Positions 1-8,273 of a stretch of 64,000 bases of DNA are shown here, in pieces. The notes under the pieces are model-generated. The model saw nothing but the letters and a program-made list of their open reading frames with translations, was not told where the DNA came from and searched no databases. The position numbers and the translations under genes are program-made. Each line of letters opens with the position of its first letter. The stretch's first letter is position 1. This DNA comes from Hominisplanchenecus_A murintestinalis (GTDB lineage: Bacteria > Bacillota > Clostridia > Lachnospirales > Lachnospiraceae). The stretch is from contig NZ_CALPCM010000004.1 in NCBI RefSeq assembly GCF_943193015.1, forward strand, positions 1-64,000, written 5' to 3'.

Positions 1-197
1 CTGCCGTAGAAGGAGGGGCATACACAAGGCCATGTAGAGCGGAAAGAGAAGACGTTCTACTTCGTATACCCAAACACCTCTATTTTCGTACCAGATACAG
101 AGAAATGTCCATCATCCTGGCTCATTCATCTGAGATATGTAACTAAAAAATCCTTGAAAAATAAGGAAAAAAGACTTGACTAAATAGGGAGGGATAG

Positions 198-1025
198 ATG
201 GAAGTTATCAGCAACCAGCTCTATTGCATGGACTGTATGGAGCTGTTCCCCCAACTTCCTGATGGCTGTGTTTCTCTGATTTTGACCGACCCGCCCTATG
301 GCATCCGTTACCAGAATAATTTCACGAAATGTCAGCACCCGCCGATAGACGGTGACAGCGGCATTGACTATGAACGGTTCGCCAGGGAAAGTTACCGGAT
401 TTTACAGGATAATGCTCATGCTTATTTCTTTACCCGCTTTGACTGCTATCCATATCATTATGACTGCTTGATGCAGGCAGGCTTTTCCATAAAGAATTGC
501 CTGGTGGTGGAAAAAGGCACGATTGGCGGGATTGGCGATCTGCAGGGCAGCTATGCCAACAATGCGGAGTGGATCGTGTTCTGTCAGAAAGGAAGGCGGA
601 TATTCAACCATACCACGCTGCTACAGAACAAGAAAAAGGAGGGAACCCGGTTTAATGCTGGCCGGGAACTTAGCAAGAAATACAAAACCCGGTTCAATTC
701 CTGCTGGTTTGGGAAGGAATACCCCAAGGCAACTTACAATTCCGTTTGGCAGAAAAAACACCAGATTTACCATCCGACCATTAAAAATGCGGAATTTCTG
801 TCCTGGCTGATCCAGATTTCCAGCCAGCCCGGAGAACTGATATTTGATGGCTTTATGGGAACCGGAAGTACCGCAGTAGCAGCGATTATGTGTAACAGAA
901 ACTACTTTGGCGCGGAGATCAACCGCGGATATTTTGAAATAGCCCGGAGACGGATTGATGCAGCCACTCATAGGAAAGGAGGAAATGCCTATGAAAGTGA
1001 AAAACCCCCGGCTCCAATTTACTGA
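198..1025 (+). CDS. Site-specific DNA methyltransferase, beta class
   Basis: SAM-dependent DNA methyltransferase that would modify an exocyclic amino group (N6-adenine or N4-cytosine). Motif IV DPPYG lies at residues 31-35 and the SAM-binding FMGTGST motif near residue 219. This order (catalytic motif first, SAM motif last) defines the beta class. A GGGAGGG ribosome site is 4-10 bases upstream of the ATG. The 3' end overlaps the next gene by about 35 bases, so the two are probably cotranslated. On an ICE such enzymes usually mask the element from host restriction; that role is inferred. No partner endonuclease is visible. Confidence 0.88.
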   Translation: MEVISNQLYCMDCMELFPQLPDGCVSLILTDPPYGIRYQNNFTKCQHPPIDGDSGIDYERFARESYRILQDNAHAYFFTRFDCYPYHYDCLMQAGFSIKNCLVVEKGTIGGIGDLQGSYANNAEWIVFCQKGRRIFNHTTLLQNKKKEGTRFNAGRELSKKYKTRFNSCWFGKEYPKATYNSVWQKKHQIYHPTIKNAEFLSWLIQISSQPGELIFDGFMGTGSTAVAAIMCNRNYFGAEINRGYFEIARRRIDAATHRKGGNAYESEKPPAPIY

Positions 1026-2739
1026 TGCCGAGCTGGAGGATTCCCGGTTAAAGGAGCATATCCGCCATGCAGAGAAAGCGGCAGATAAAGCGGAGGCGGC
1101 ACGGGAGAAAATCCCGAAGAAAAAGAAACAGGTACAGCGGCGCACCATCGACCCGGCAACCGGGAAAAAGACGGTGCGCCTGCATTTTGAAGAAGTAGAA
1201 AAGAAAGCCCCTGCGTCCCGTTTGCGTCATGGAGCTGCGGCGGTTCCGGGGCTGGCGGTCTCCGGCCAGGTACATAAAAAGATCGGGGAGGCCGAGGGGG
1301 ACAATGTAGGCGTGGAAAGCGCCCACAAGGTAGAAGAAGCTGCGGAGACAGGCGGACGCATAGCAGAAAGCGCATACCATTCCCACAAGCTGAAACCCTA
1401 CCGGGCCGCTGCCAGGGCCGAGAAGCGGCTGGAAAAGGCGAATATTAAGGCACTGTACCATAAGAGCCTGGCAGAGAATCCCCAGCTTGCAAGCAATCCC
1501 CTCTCCCGGTGGCAGCAAAAACAGGCCATTAAAAAACAGTATGCCGCTGCCAGGGCAGGGAAAAGTGCCGGGCAGACCGCAAAAGCAGCCGAAAACACGG
1601 CAAAAGCGGCGAAAAAAGCTGCACAGGAAACCAGGCAGGCCGCAGAATTTGCCTGGCGTCACCGCAAGGGATTTCTGGTGGTCATTGCACTGTTTCTGGT
1701 GGTGTGTGTCTTTATGAACGGCCTTTCCTCCTTCTCCATGCTGTTCCAGGGCGGGATGTCCAGTGTGACCGGTTCCACCTATCCCAACCAGGACGCGGAT
1801 ATGCTGGGCGCGGAGGCCGACTATGCCGCATTAGAAGCAGACCTTCAGTACGAGCTTGACCATTACGAAACTCTGCACAGCGGCTATGACGAATATCACT
1901 ATGAGCTGGACGAGATCGGGCATGACCCTTATGTGCTGATCTCATTCCTTACTGCCTATCATCAGGGTGAATGGACACGTTCCGAAGTACAGGGAACCCT
2001 CTCCTTATTCTTTGACCGGCAATATACGCTCACCGAGACGGTGGAGGTGGAAACCCGCTACCGGACGGAAACAAGGACGGGAACCCGTACCCATACCGAC
2101 CCGGAAACCGGCGAAACCACCACGGAGGAATACGAGTACGAAGTGGAAGTAGCTTATGACTATTACATCTGCTATGTAACACTCACCAACTTTGACCTGT
2201 CCCATCTGCCGGTCTATCTCATGAATGAGGATCAGGTCAGTATGTATGCGGTGTATATGGCAACGCTGGGCAACCGGCCAGACCTGTTCCCACAGGGAGA
2301 ATACCCCAATGCATCGGGCAGGGAGGATTATCTGGACTATGGTGTGCCGCCGGAGGCTTTGGAGGATGAACAGTTTGCCGCCATGCTCCGGGAGGCCGAA
2401 AAATACCTGGGTTATCCCTATGTGTGGGGAGGCTCCAATCCCAGCACTTCTTTTGACTGCTCCGGGTTCGTAAGCTGGGTGATCAATCATTCCGGCTGGA
2501 ACGTGGGACGGCAGACCGCCAACGGGCTGCTTGGCTTATGTACGCCGGTGTCCAGCTCCAATGCAAAACCCGGCGACCTGATCTTTTTTCAGGGAACCTA
2601 TAACACCAGCGGTGCCTCCCATGTAGGCATCTATGTAGGCAACGGGATGATGATCCACTGCGGTTCTCCGATCTCTTACGCCTCAATCAATACACCGTAT
2701 TGGCAGCAGCATTTCTACACATTTGCAAGGCTGCCATGA
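991..2739 (+). CDS. Membrane-anchored NlpC/P60 peptidoglycan hydrolase (conjugation-associated)
   Basis: Transfer-associated cell-wall hydrolase of the CD1107-type mobile-element family. The first 220 residues are basic, Ala/Lys-rich and helical, probably cytoplasmic. One membrane segment spans about residues 228-248, leaving the rest outside. The C-terminal NlpC/P60 domain shows Cys490 in DCSGF, His544 in SHVGIYVG and His556 in MIHCG as the expected catalytic set. The start at 991 is preferred over ATG 985 because the AAGGAGG at 976-982 gives 8-base spacing. It likely opens peptidoglycan locally for the mating channel; this role is from family knowledge. Confidence 0.88.
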   Translation: MKVKNPRLQFTDAELEDSRLKEHIRHAEKAADKAEAAREKIPKKKKQVQRRTIDPATGKKTVRLHFEEVEKKAPASRLRHGAAAVPGLAVSGQVHKKIGEAEGDNVGVESAHKVEEAAETGGRIAESAYHSHKLKPYRAAARAEKRLEKANIKALYHKSLAENPQLASNPLSRWQQKQAIKKQYAAARAGKSAGQTAKAAENTAKAAKKAAQETRQAAEFAWRHRKGFLVVIALFLVVCVFMNGLSSFSMLFQGGMSSVTGSTYPNQDADMLGAEADYAALEADLQYELDHYETLHSGYDEYHYELDEIGHDPYVLISFLTAYHQGEWTRSEVQGTLSLFFDRQYTLTETVEVETRYRTETRTGTRTHTDPETGETTTEEYEYEVEVAYDYYICYVTLTNFDLSHLPVYLMNEDQVSMYAVYMATLGNRPDLFPQGEYPNASGREDYLDYGVPPEALEDEQFAAMLREAEKYLGYPYVWGGSNPSTSFDCSGFVSWVINHSGWNVGRQTANGLLGLCTPVSSSNAKPGDLIFFQGTYNTSGASHVGIYVGNGMMIHCGSPISYASINTPYWQQHFYTFARLP

Positions 2740-2749
2740 AAGGCGATCT

Positions 2750-3490
2750 ATGGACATAAAAAGAAATCAGATTTATGAAATGGACTGTATGAAAGTATTG
2801 CAATCTCTTCCGGCCGGGAGTGTGGATTTGATTATTGCAGATCCGCCTTATTACCACATGAAAGGCTCTTTTGATTTTGCCTTTGATTCTATCCCGCAAT
2901 ATCTGGAATGGTGTTTCGCATGGGTAGCTGAATGTTACAGAATTTTAAAACCTACCGGAGCTTTTTATTGCTGGGGGAGCTGCCAGATGATTGACAAACT
3001 TTCTGTCCATATATTCGATGAGTTTGGCTGGATAAAACGCAATCTGATTGTCTGGAATTTTGCAACCGGGCGGCCAGGGAAAGCATTTTACCGGCACGAA
3101 ACGGAGTTTATGTGGTTTTACAGTAACCCGCTGCATGAAATCCATCATGACAGAATCCGTATTCCCTATCATAGTGGATGGGAAAAGGATAAGAGGAAGA
3201 ACCCGAAGGGGAAAACCTGTGGAAATGTGTGGGAATTTCCCCGGATCATGCCCAATTACAAAGAATCAACCGGTCATCCTACCCAGAAGCCGGAAAAGCT
3301 GGCCGAGCGCATTTTGTTTGCCAGCAGCAATCCTGGGGATTTGGTAGTCATCCCATTTGCGGGATCAGGCAGTGAAATCATTTCATGTATGAAAAACAAA
3401 CGAGATTTTATTGCGGCAGAAATCAACCCTGATTATGTGAGGGAAATAATCCTGCCGCGATTGGAAAGAGAAAGAAGTGGCCAAGTGTAA
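2750..3490 (+). CDS. Second site-specific DNA methyltransferase, beta class
   Basis: A second beta-class methyltransferase of 246 residues, with DPPYY at residues 31-35 and a C-terminal FAGSGS SAM-binding motif preceded by the HPTQKP signature. The N-terminus resembles the enzyme at 198-1025 (the NQ-Y-MDCM-LP pattern is shared), but the target-recognition middle differs, so the two probably have different specificities. ATG 2750 is chosen because upstream in-frame starts fall inside the previous gene; the ribosome site AAGG is weak, and coupling to the NlpC/P60 gene 10 bases upstream is likely. No endonuclease accompanies it. Confidence 0.86.
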   Translation: MDIKRNQIYEMDCMKVLQSLPAGSVDLIIADPPYYHMKGSFDFAFDSIPQYLEWCFAWVAECYRILKPTGAFYCWGSCQMIDKLSVHIFDEFGWIKRNLIVWNFATGRPGKAFYRHETEFMWFYSNPLHEIHHDRIRIPYHSGWEKDKRKNPKGKTCGNVWEFPRIMPNYKESTGHPTQKPEKLAERILFASSNPGDLVVIPFAGSGSEIISCMKNKRDFIAAEINPDYVREIILPRLERERSGQV

Positions 3491-3505
3491 TGAAGGAGGA
3501 TGAAG

Positions 3506-3916
3506 ATGGCACAAACACAAGAAATATCAGAAAATCAATTCTCAACTGAGACAATCGGAAGCCTTATGGCGGAATGTGAAAAACTGACACAGCAGATTGA
3601 CAGTGAAAAGGACAGGCTGGAACGCTTTATGCTGGAAACCGGCGGCGCAAGTGACGCCTCTGACCGCATACAGGAGAATATAGACAGCCTGAACGATTCA
3701 CTTGCGGCGGCAGAGAACCGCCTGCAGGCACTGTTTGATGCACAGGAGAAGGAGGCTTTTTCGCCGGAGAGACAGGCCGCGGCCAAATCTGAGACTGCCA
3801 CAGAGCGGGTATCTGTGAAAAAGAATCTCGCGGAAATGAAGGCAAAGGCAGCAACGAGGAACCTTCCTGAAAAGGAGAAAGGGAGGAAGTCCCCAGGCAT
3901 GAACATGGAAAAATAA
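3506..3916 (+). CDS. Coiled-coil ICE protein, unknown function
   Basis: 136-residue hydrophilic protein with no recognised domain. Residues about 15-85 are heptad-like and rich in Glu, Gln and Leu, suggesting a coiled coil; the C-terminal third is basic (Lys/Arg). There is no signal peptide or membrane segment. ATG 3506 is taken as start because AAGGAGG at 3493-3499 lies at good distance, although ATG 3500 is also in frame. It sits directly before the DUF4315 gene in the same operon, so a structural or scaffolding role in the transfer module is possible but not demonstrated. Confidence 0.7.
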   Translation: MAQTQEISENQFSTETIGSLMAECEKLTQQIDSEKDRLERFMLETGGASDASDRIQENIDSLNDSLAAAENRLQALFDAQEKEAFSPERQAAAKSETATERVSVKKNLAEMKAKAATRNLPEKEKGRKSPGMNMEK

Positions 3917-3934
3917 CAGGAGGGATTTACCACA

Positions 3935-4183
3935 ATGAACGCAAAAATCAAAAAGCTCCGGGCTGATCTGGATAAGAACAAGGCAAAAATATCCGAGCTT
4001 GTAAGCCGCAACAAAGAGATTGAGCGGCAGATCACGGAGCTTGAAAACAATGACATTCTGGAACTGGTGCATAGCCACAACTTAAATATCACCCAGCTTG
4101 CCGCACTGATCCAGACCATGAAAGCGAACCCCGCCGCTGCCCTGCGGGGAGAAATGGAGGAACCTGAACATGAAGAAAACTAA
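3935..4183 (+). CDS. DUF4315 family ICE protein
   Basis: 82-residue protein matching the DUF4315 pattern: an N-terminal coiled coil (residues 1-45, repeated Lys/Glu/Ile) followed by a short helical tail around LVHSHNLNITQLAALIQ. DUF4315 genes sit immediately before DUF4366 genes in Tn1549-like ICEs, as here, and their function is unknown. A good ribosome site (AGGAGGG, 10 bases upstream) supports the ATG. Its 3' end overlaps the DUF4366 gene by 14 bases, indicating translational coupling. Confidence 0.85.
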   Translation: MNAKIKKLRADLDKNKAKISELVSRNKEIERQITELENNDILELVHSHNLNITQLAALIQTMKANPAAALRGEMEEPEHEEN

Positions 4184-4931
4184 ATTTCATATCTTAACGG
4201 TATTTCTGGCGGTGATGCTTAGCTTCACCGCTTTTTCCATGACCGCCTATGCCGGCGGCGGGCCAGAGGAAGAAGAAACGCTCCCGGAAGAAACGGAACC
4301 GACCATAGAGCCGGGAGAACCATTATCCGAAGATACGGACATCGTGACCCGCGATCTGCTCTATGACAAAGCCACCAATAAGCAATTCCTGACCATTGAG
4401 GACAGGGCGGGCAATGTCTTTTATCTGGTAATCGACTATGATGCGCCGGTGAACGAGGATGAGGAACAGTATAAAACTTATTTCCTGAATCCGGTAGATA
4501 CGGACGATCTGGCGGCACTGGCGGAGGAAAGTGAGGAAAAGCCGGTAGCCTGTGTCTGCACGGAACGCTGCGCCGCAGGTGCGGTCAACATGAATTGCCC
4601 CGTCTGCTCCGCCAACATGACCGAGTGCGCCGGGCGTGAAGTGCAGCCGGAACCGACCGAGGAACCGGAGGAAGAAAAAGAACCGGAGCCGGAACCCAAA
4701 AAGTCCGGCAATGCCAAAGGCATCCTGGCAGTTCTGCTCTTACTTGCCCTGGCCGGAGGCGGCGGGGCCTATGCCTATCTCAAATTTGTAAAGAACAAGA
4801 AAGCAGCCAAACCCTCTGCCGACCTGGACGATTATGAGTTTGAGGACGAGGATGACGAGGACGAAGCGCCAGACGATAGCGGGGAATCTGATACCGGCTA
4901 TGAGGATGACGCGGAAAGCGAGGATGAATGA
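4170..4931 (+). CDS. DUF4366 (CD1107 family) secreted/anchored ICE protein
   Basis: 253-residue exported protein. A signal peptide covers about residues 1-29, ending in AYA before a Gly-rich stretch. The extracellular part carries a conserved beta-rich region (around LLYDKATNKQFLTIEDR) and a cluster of six cysteines at about residues 128-152 that could bind metal or form disulfides. A membrane segment (LAVLLLLALAGGGGAYAYL) follows at about residues 185-205, then a very acidic cytoplasmic tail of Asp/Glu. This layout is characteristic of DUF4366 proteins next to NlpC/P60 hydrolases on ICEs. It probably belongs to the cell-surface part of the transfer apparatus; the exact role is unknown. Confidence 0.87.
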   Translation: MKKTKFHILTVFLAVMLSFTAFSMTAYAGGGPEEEETLPEETEPTIEPGEPLSEDTDIVTRDLLYDKATNKQFLTIEDRAGNVFYLVIDYDAPVNEDEEQYKTYFLNPVDTDDLAALAEESEEKPVACVCTERCAAGAVNMNCPVCSANMTECAGREVQPEPTEEPEEEKEPEPEPKKSGNAKGILAVLLLLALAGGGGAYAYLKFVKNKKAAKPSADLDDYEFEDEDDEDEAPDDSGESDTGYEDDAESEDE

Positions 4932-5119
4932 CCTATTTCACTGACAATCCCCTGGAACGGCTGATGCAGCAGAAGCCGGTGGGCGGGCGCGATACCCGCC
5001 CTAAAACCCTGCCGAAAAACCACCGCTGCTATGGGTGTCCCAGCTATGGCAGGGGCTGTAACGGCATCTGCCGCCGCGACCTGATCATCCGCAAAAAATT
5101 GAAAGGAGAAACCGAATGA
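4928..5119 (+). CDS. Small cysteine-rich ICE protein
   Basis: 63-residue protein overlapping the DUF4366 stop codon by 4 bases (ATGA) and the topoisomerase start by 4 bases, so it is translationally coupled on both sides. Four cysteines in the pattern C-x2-C-x6-C-x3-C around residues 34-48 suggest a small zinc-binding module. No named family is recognised. The tight packing and the conserved position before topoisomerase III argue that it is a real gene. Confidence 0.72.
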   Translation: MTYFTDNPLERLMQQKPVGGRDTRPKTLPKNHRCYGCPSYGRGCNGICRRDLIIRKKLKGETE

Positions 5120-7224
5120 ACCAAATACTTGTGATTGCAGAGAAACCTTCTGTTGCAAAATCTATCGCCACAGTCTTAGGGGCCGGAAACCGGAAAGACG
5201 GTTATCTGGAGGGAGGCGGCTATCTCGTTTCCTGGTGCGTGGGGCATCTGGTGGAGCTGGCCGATGCCTCCGCCTATGGAGAACAGTATGCGAAATGGGC
5301 AGTCTCCGATCTTCCCATCCTGCCGGAGAAATGGAAATATACCGTATCCCCCGGCACAAAGAAACAGTTTGAAATTTTAAAACAGCTTATGAGCCGGAAC
5401 GATGTGGAGAAACTGGTCTGTGCCTGTGACGCGGGCCGGGAAGGGGAACTGATCTTCCGGCTGGTCTATACACAGGCCCGGTGCAAAAAGAAAATGGAAC
5501 GGCTCTGGATTTCCTCTATGGAAGATTCCGCTATCCGGGAAGGTTTCGCACATCTGCGGCCCTCTGCGGACTACGATAATCTCTATCAGGCCGCCTTGTG
5601 CCGGGCAAGGGCCGACTGGCTGGTAGGGATCAATGCGACCCGGCTGTTTTCCTGCCTCTATAACCGCACCCTGAACATTGGGCGGGTAATGACCCCGACA
5701 CTGGCCCTGATCGTAAAGCGCGAGACAGAGATCGCCGCATTTCAGCCGGTTCTGTTTTATACGGTAGCGCTGGCCCTTCCCGGTTTTCATGCCTCTGGGG
5801 AACGGCTGGAGGACGAAACCCAGGCAAAAAATGTTATGGAGGCTTGCGCCGCTGCGGAGGCGTCCACCGTGAAAACAGTGGAACGCAAAGAAAAGACAGA
5901 AAAGCCTCCTGCACTCTATGACCTGACTACCCTTCAGCGGGAGGCCAACCGGCTGCTGGGATTTACCGCCCAGCAGACCCTTGATTATTTACAGTCCTTA
6001 TATGAAAAAAAGCTCACCACCTACCCCCGGACAGACAGCCGCTACCTGACTTCCGATATGGCAGACAGCCTTCCGGTTCTGGTGAATGTGGCTGCCACGG
6101 CAATGCCCTTTGCCTCCGGCGTACCCATAAGCTGTAATTCCGGCCAGGTTATCAATGACAGCAAGGTAAGCGACCATCATGCGATTATCCCCACCCAGGG
6201 AATCAAAGACGCTGATCTGTCCTCCCTGCCTGCCGGGGAGCGTTCCCTTTTGCATCTTATCGCCGCAAGGCTATTATGCGCGGTGGGTCAGCCCTATACT
6301 TTCGCAGAAACTGCCGTCCTCATGGAATGTGCCGGGTATCCTTTCAAGGCCAAAGGCCGGGCAGTACTGCACCCCGGCTGGAAGGAGCTGGACGGACGCT
6401 ACCGGGACACACTGAAAAACAAGCCGGACACTGACCGAGAAAAAGAAGCCAAGGCCCTGCCGCTTTTGGAGGAAAGCCAGGAGCTGGAAGTAATTTCAGC
6501 CTCTGTCAAAGAAGGGAAAACAAGCCCTCCGGGACATTTTACGGAGGACACACTGCTTTCTTCCATGGAGACAGCCGGAGCCGGTGAGATGCCGGAGGAC
6601 GCAGAGCGGAAGGGCCTGGGGACACCGGCTACCCGCGCCGGGATTCTGGAAAAGCTCATTAAGGTGGGCTTTGTCGAACGGAAAAAGGTAAAAAAGGCTG
6701 TCCATCTGATGCCGACCCAGGAGGGAATGGCCCTGATCTCCATTCTGCCGGAGCCGATCCAGTCCCCTTCCATGACTGCGGAATGGGAGCATCAATTAAA
6801 GGAGATCGAAAAAGGCACCACCACGCCAGAGGCATTTCTGGAACAGATTACTGCCATATTAAAGGAGCTGGCCAGGAATCATGAAGTAGTAAAAGATGCG
6901 GCCAGCCTGTTTCCCAGCAGCCGGGAAAGCATAGGCAGATGCCCCCGTTGCGGCGGCTCTGTGGTGGAGATTAAAAAAGGCTTTGTGTGTGATAACAAAA
7001 GCTGCGGTTTTGCCCTCTGGAAAGAAAGCCGCTTTTTTACTGCCAAGAAAAAGAAACTGACCCCGGAGCTGGTCTCTGCACTCTTGAAGGACGGACGTGC
7101 GAAACTGCCCGGCTGCTATTCAGAAAAGACCGGAAAGACCTATGATGCAGTGGTAGTTCTTGACGATGATGGAGGCCAGTTTGTGAATTTTAAGCTGGAA
7201 TTTGAAGGAGGGAAACAAAAGTGA
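5116..7224 (+). CDS. topB: DNA topoisomerase III (ICE-borne, type IA)
   Basis: 702-residue type IA topoisomerase that relaxes and decatenates DNA through a 5'-phosphotyrosine intermediate. The TOPRIM domain starts at residue 3 (VIAEKPSVAKSIA) with acidic residues in DAGREGELIF. The active-site tyrosine is Tyr303 in LTTYPRTDSRYLT. The C-terminal part carries a four-cysteine zinc ribbon (CPRCGG...C...C) and a DNA-binding repeat. Chromosomal topoisomerases of this type are similar in length, but copies at this site of Tn1549-like ICEs are standard and probably help process the transferring strand. An AAAGGAG site precedes the ATG. Confidence 0.95.
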   Translation: MNQILVIAEKPSVAKSIATVLGAGNRKDGYLEGGGYLVSWCVGHLVELADASAYGEQYAKWAVSDLPILPEKWKYTVSPGTKKQFEILKQLMSRNDVEKLVCACDAGREGELIFRLVYTQARCKKKMERLWISSMEDSAIREGFAHLRPSADYDNLYQAALCRARADWLVGINATRLFSCLYNRTLNIGRVMTPTLALIVKRETEIAAFQPVLFYTVALALPGFHASGERLEDETQAKNVMEACAAAEASTVKTVERKEKTEKPPALYDLTTLQREANRLLGFTAQQTLDYLQSLYEKKLTTYPRTDSRYLTSDMADSLPVLVNVAATAMPFASGVPISCNSGQVINDSKVSDHHAIIPTQGIKDADLSSLPAGERSLLHLIAARLLCAVGQPYTFAETAVLMECAGYPFKAKGRAVLHPGWKELDGRYRDTLKNKPDTDREKEAKALPLLEESQELEVISASVKEGKTSPPGHFTEDTLLSSMETAGAGEMPEDAERKGLGTPATRAGILEKLIKVGFVERKKVKKAVHLMPTQEGMALISILPEPIQSPSMTAEWEHQLKEIEKGTTTPEAFLEQITAILKELARNHEVVKDAASLFPSSRESIGRCPRCGGSVVEIKKGFVCDNKSCGFALWKESRFFTAKKKKLTPELVSALLKDGRAKLPGCYSEKTGKTYDAVVVLDDDGGQFVNFKLEFEGGKQK

Positions 7225-7325
7225 GTGAAGCGGAAAAAATGCCATATTTCATTGACAGTGTGATATTTGCCGACACCGGCATGGATTTCCCCAAAATATC
7301 GGAAATGAGGCGGCCTTATGGACTA
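7221..7325 (+). CDS. Small coupled ORF (34 residues), uncharacterised
   Basis: GTG start overlapping the topB stop by 4 bases, with AAGGAGGG at 7205-7212 in good position. It ends 8 bases inside the next gene, so it bridges two genes without a gap. The peptide is short and has no known domain (contains DSVIFADTGMDF and EMRRPYG). It could be a true micro-protein, or the surviving N-terminus of a longer protein whose body is the next ORF in another frame. Confidence is limited by size. Confidence 0.4.
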
Positions 7326-7836
7326 TGATGCAAAGCAATCCCCGGCAGATCTGACTGATTCCGTCCGGCAAAAGGAAGAAGCGGTTCAGGCACTGTACAA
7401 TCTGTTGGATAAAAATATGGCCGACTTCGATGCAGCTCTGGCAGGTGTGGATAAAGCTGAGATCGCTGATATGAAAGAAGTTACCGATATGCGGGAAATA
7501 TACGACTTCATAAGATACCATTCTGGTGAATTTGAACAGCGTGAAGCAGAACTTTTGCTCCGCATGGAAAATCCCCTGAAATTCATCGTGGACAACTGGC
7601 CTTGTTATAATCTTGAAACGCTGGCTATGAACCATCTGGCGAATAAAGAGATTGAGAAATCAGGTAAGGAGGCGCTGCCGCAGACCGGCCATGACACGAA
7701 AGATGCTACCACTGATAAAAAGCCCTCTGTTTTGAAACAGATCAAAATCAACCTGGAACAACTCAAAGCCAACAGGCAGAAAACCTGCCAGCAATCTATC
7801 AAGGCAGAACGGCCCAAGGGCAGCGAGGCCCGCTGA
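7318..7836 (+). CDS. Hypothetical ICE protein, helical
   Basis: 172-residue hydrophilic protein, rich in predicted helix. It has a conserved-looking core (EIYDFIRYHSGEFEQREAEL, residues about 60-80) and a Lys/Gln-rich C-terminus (KQIKINLEQLKANRQK). There is no signal peptide, membrane segment or catalytic motif. It is translationally linked to the small ORF at 7221. Proteins at this position in related ICEs are annotated as hypothetical; I cannot name the family. Confidence 0.68.
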   Translation: MDYDAKQSPADLTDSVRQKEEAVQALYNLLDKNMADFDAALAGVDKAEIADMKEVTDMREIYDFIRYHSGEFEQREAELLLRMENPLKFIVDNWPCYNLETLAMNHLANKEIEKSGKEALPQTGHDTKDATTDKKPSVLKQIKINLEQLKANRQKTCQQSIKAERPKGSEAR

Positions 7837-7864
7837 CGCTTTTCGGGAAAGGAAGCAGATCACC

Positions 7865-8173
7865 ATGCAGAATAAAGTACGCGGCACGTTGAGACTGTCC
7901 AGGTATGAACAGGAGACAATTATAGGCTATAACCAGGCCGAACAAACTGCCAGCGTCTACACCCATGACCCAAAGCTGTTAAAGAAGCTGGCCCGGCTGA
8001 AAGAAAAATATCCGGAGCAGGTACGGCAGGAACGGGAGAATACCTACACCGTGCCAAAAGCCTGTGTCCTGATCCGGGAGCCGTACAGCGAACAGCGCCG
8101 CGCTGCTGCCAGGGAACGGGCAAAGACGGCGGGTATCAGGCCCCCGGACAGGGGCGCAAGCTCCAAAAAATAA
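7865..8173 (+). CDS. Conserved ICE hypothetical protein (102 residues)
   Basis: Small basic protein with a recognisable start (VRGTLRLSRYEQETIIGYN...A-VYTHDPKLLKKLARL). I associate this pattern with a widespread uncharacterised family found between topoisomerase III and the antirestriction gene in Firmicute ICEs. It lacks membrane segments and catalytic motifs. An AGGAAG ribosome site lies upstream. It is the last gene before a strong terminator, so it ends the first transfer transcription block. Confidence 0.75.
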   Translation: MQNKVRGTLRLSRYEQETIIGYNQAEQTASVYTHDPKLLKKLARLKEKYPEQVRQERENTYTVPKACVLIREPYSEQRRAAARERAKTAGIRPPDRGASSKK

Positions 8174-8182
8174 AATGAGCCG

Positions 8183-8226
8183 CGCCCCGGTACAGGAATC
8201 TTCTTTCTGTGCCGGGGCGTTTTTTC
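8183..8226 (+). terminator. Rho-independent terminator
   Basis: GC-rich stem CGCCCCGGTACAG / CTGTGCCGGGGCG (one G-T pair) with a short loop, followed directly by seven T residues. It lies 9 bases after the stop of the 102-residue gene. Confidence 0.9.
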
Positions 8227-8273
8227 TTTGGAACCCCATACCCCATTTTTGAATCAGGAAAGGAGTTGTAAGT

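Noticed and set aside
3..143. Open frame at the left edge of the window
   Set aside because: 47 codons remain open to the edge, but the peptide shows no recognisable ICE protein end, so no gene is called.
3535..4119. 194-codon leftward frame across the coiled-coil and DUF4315 genes
   Set aside because: It is Ser/Phe-rich antisense of Lys/Glu coiled coils and has no ribosome site; the plus-strand genes are supported by family matches.
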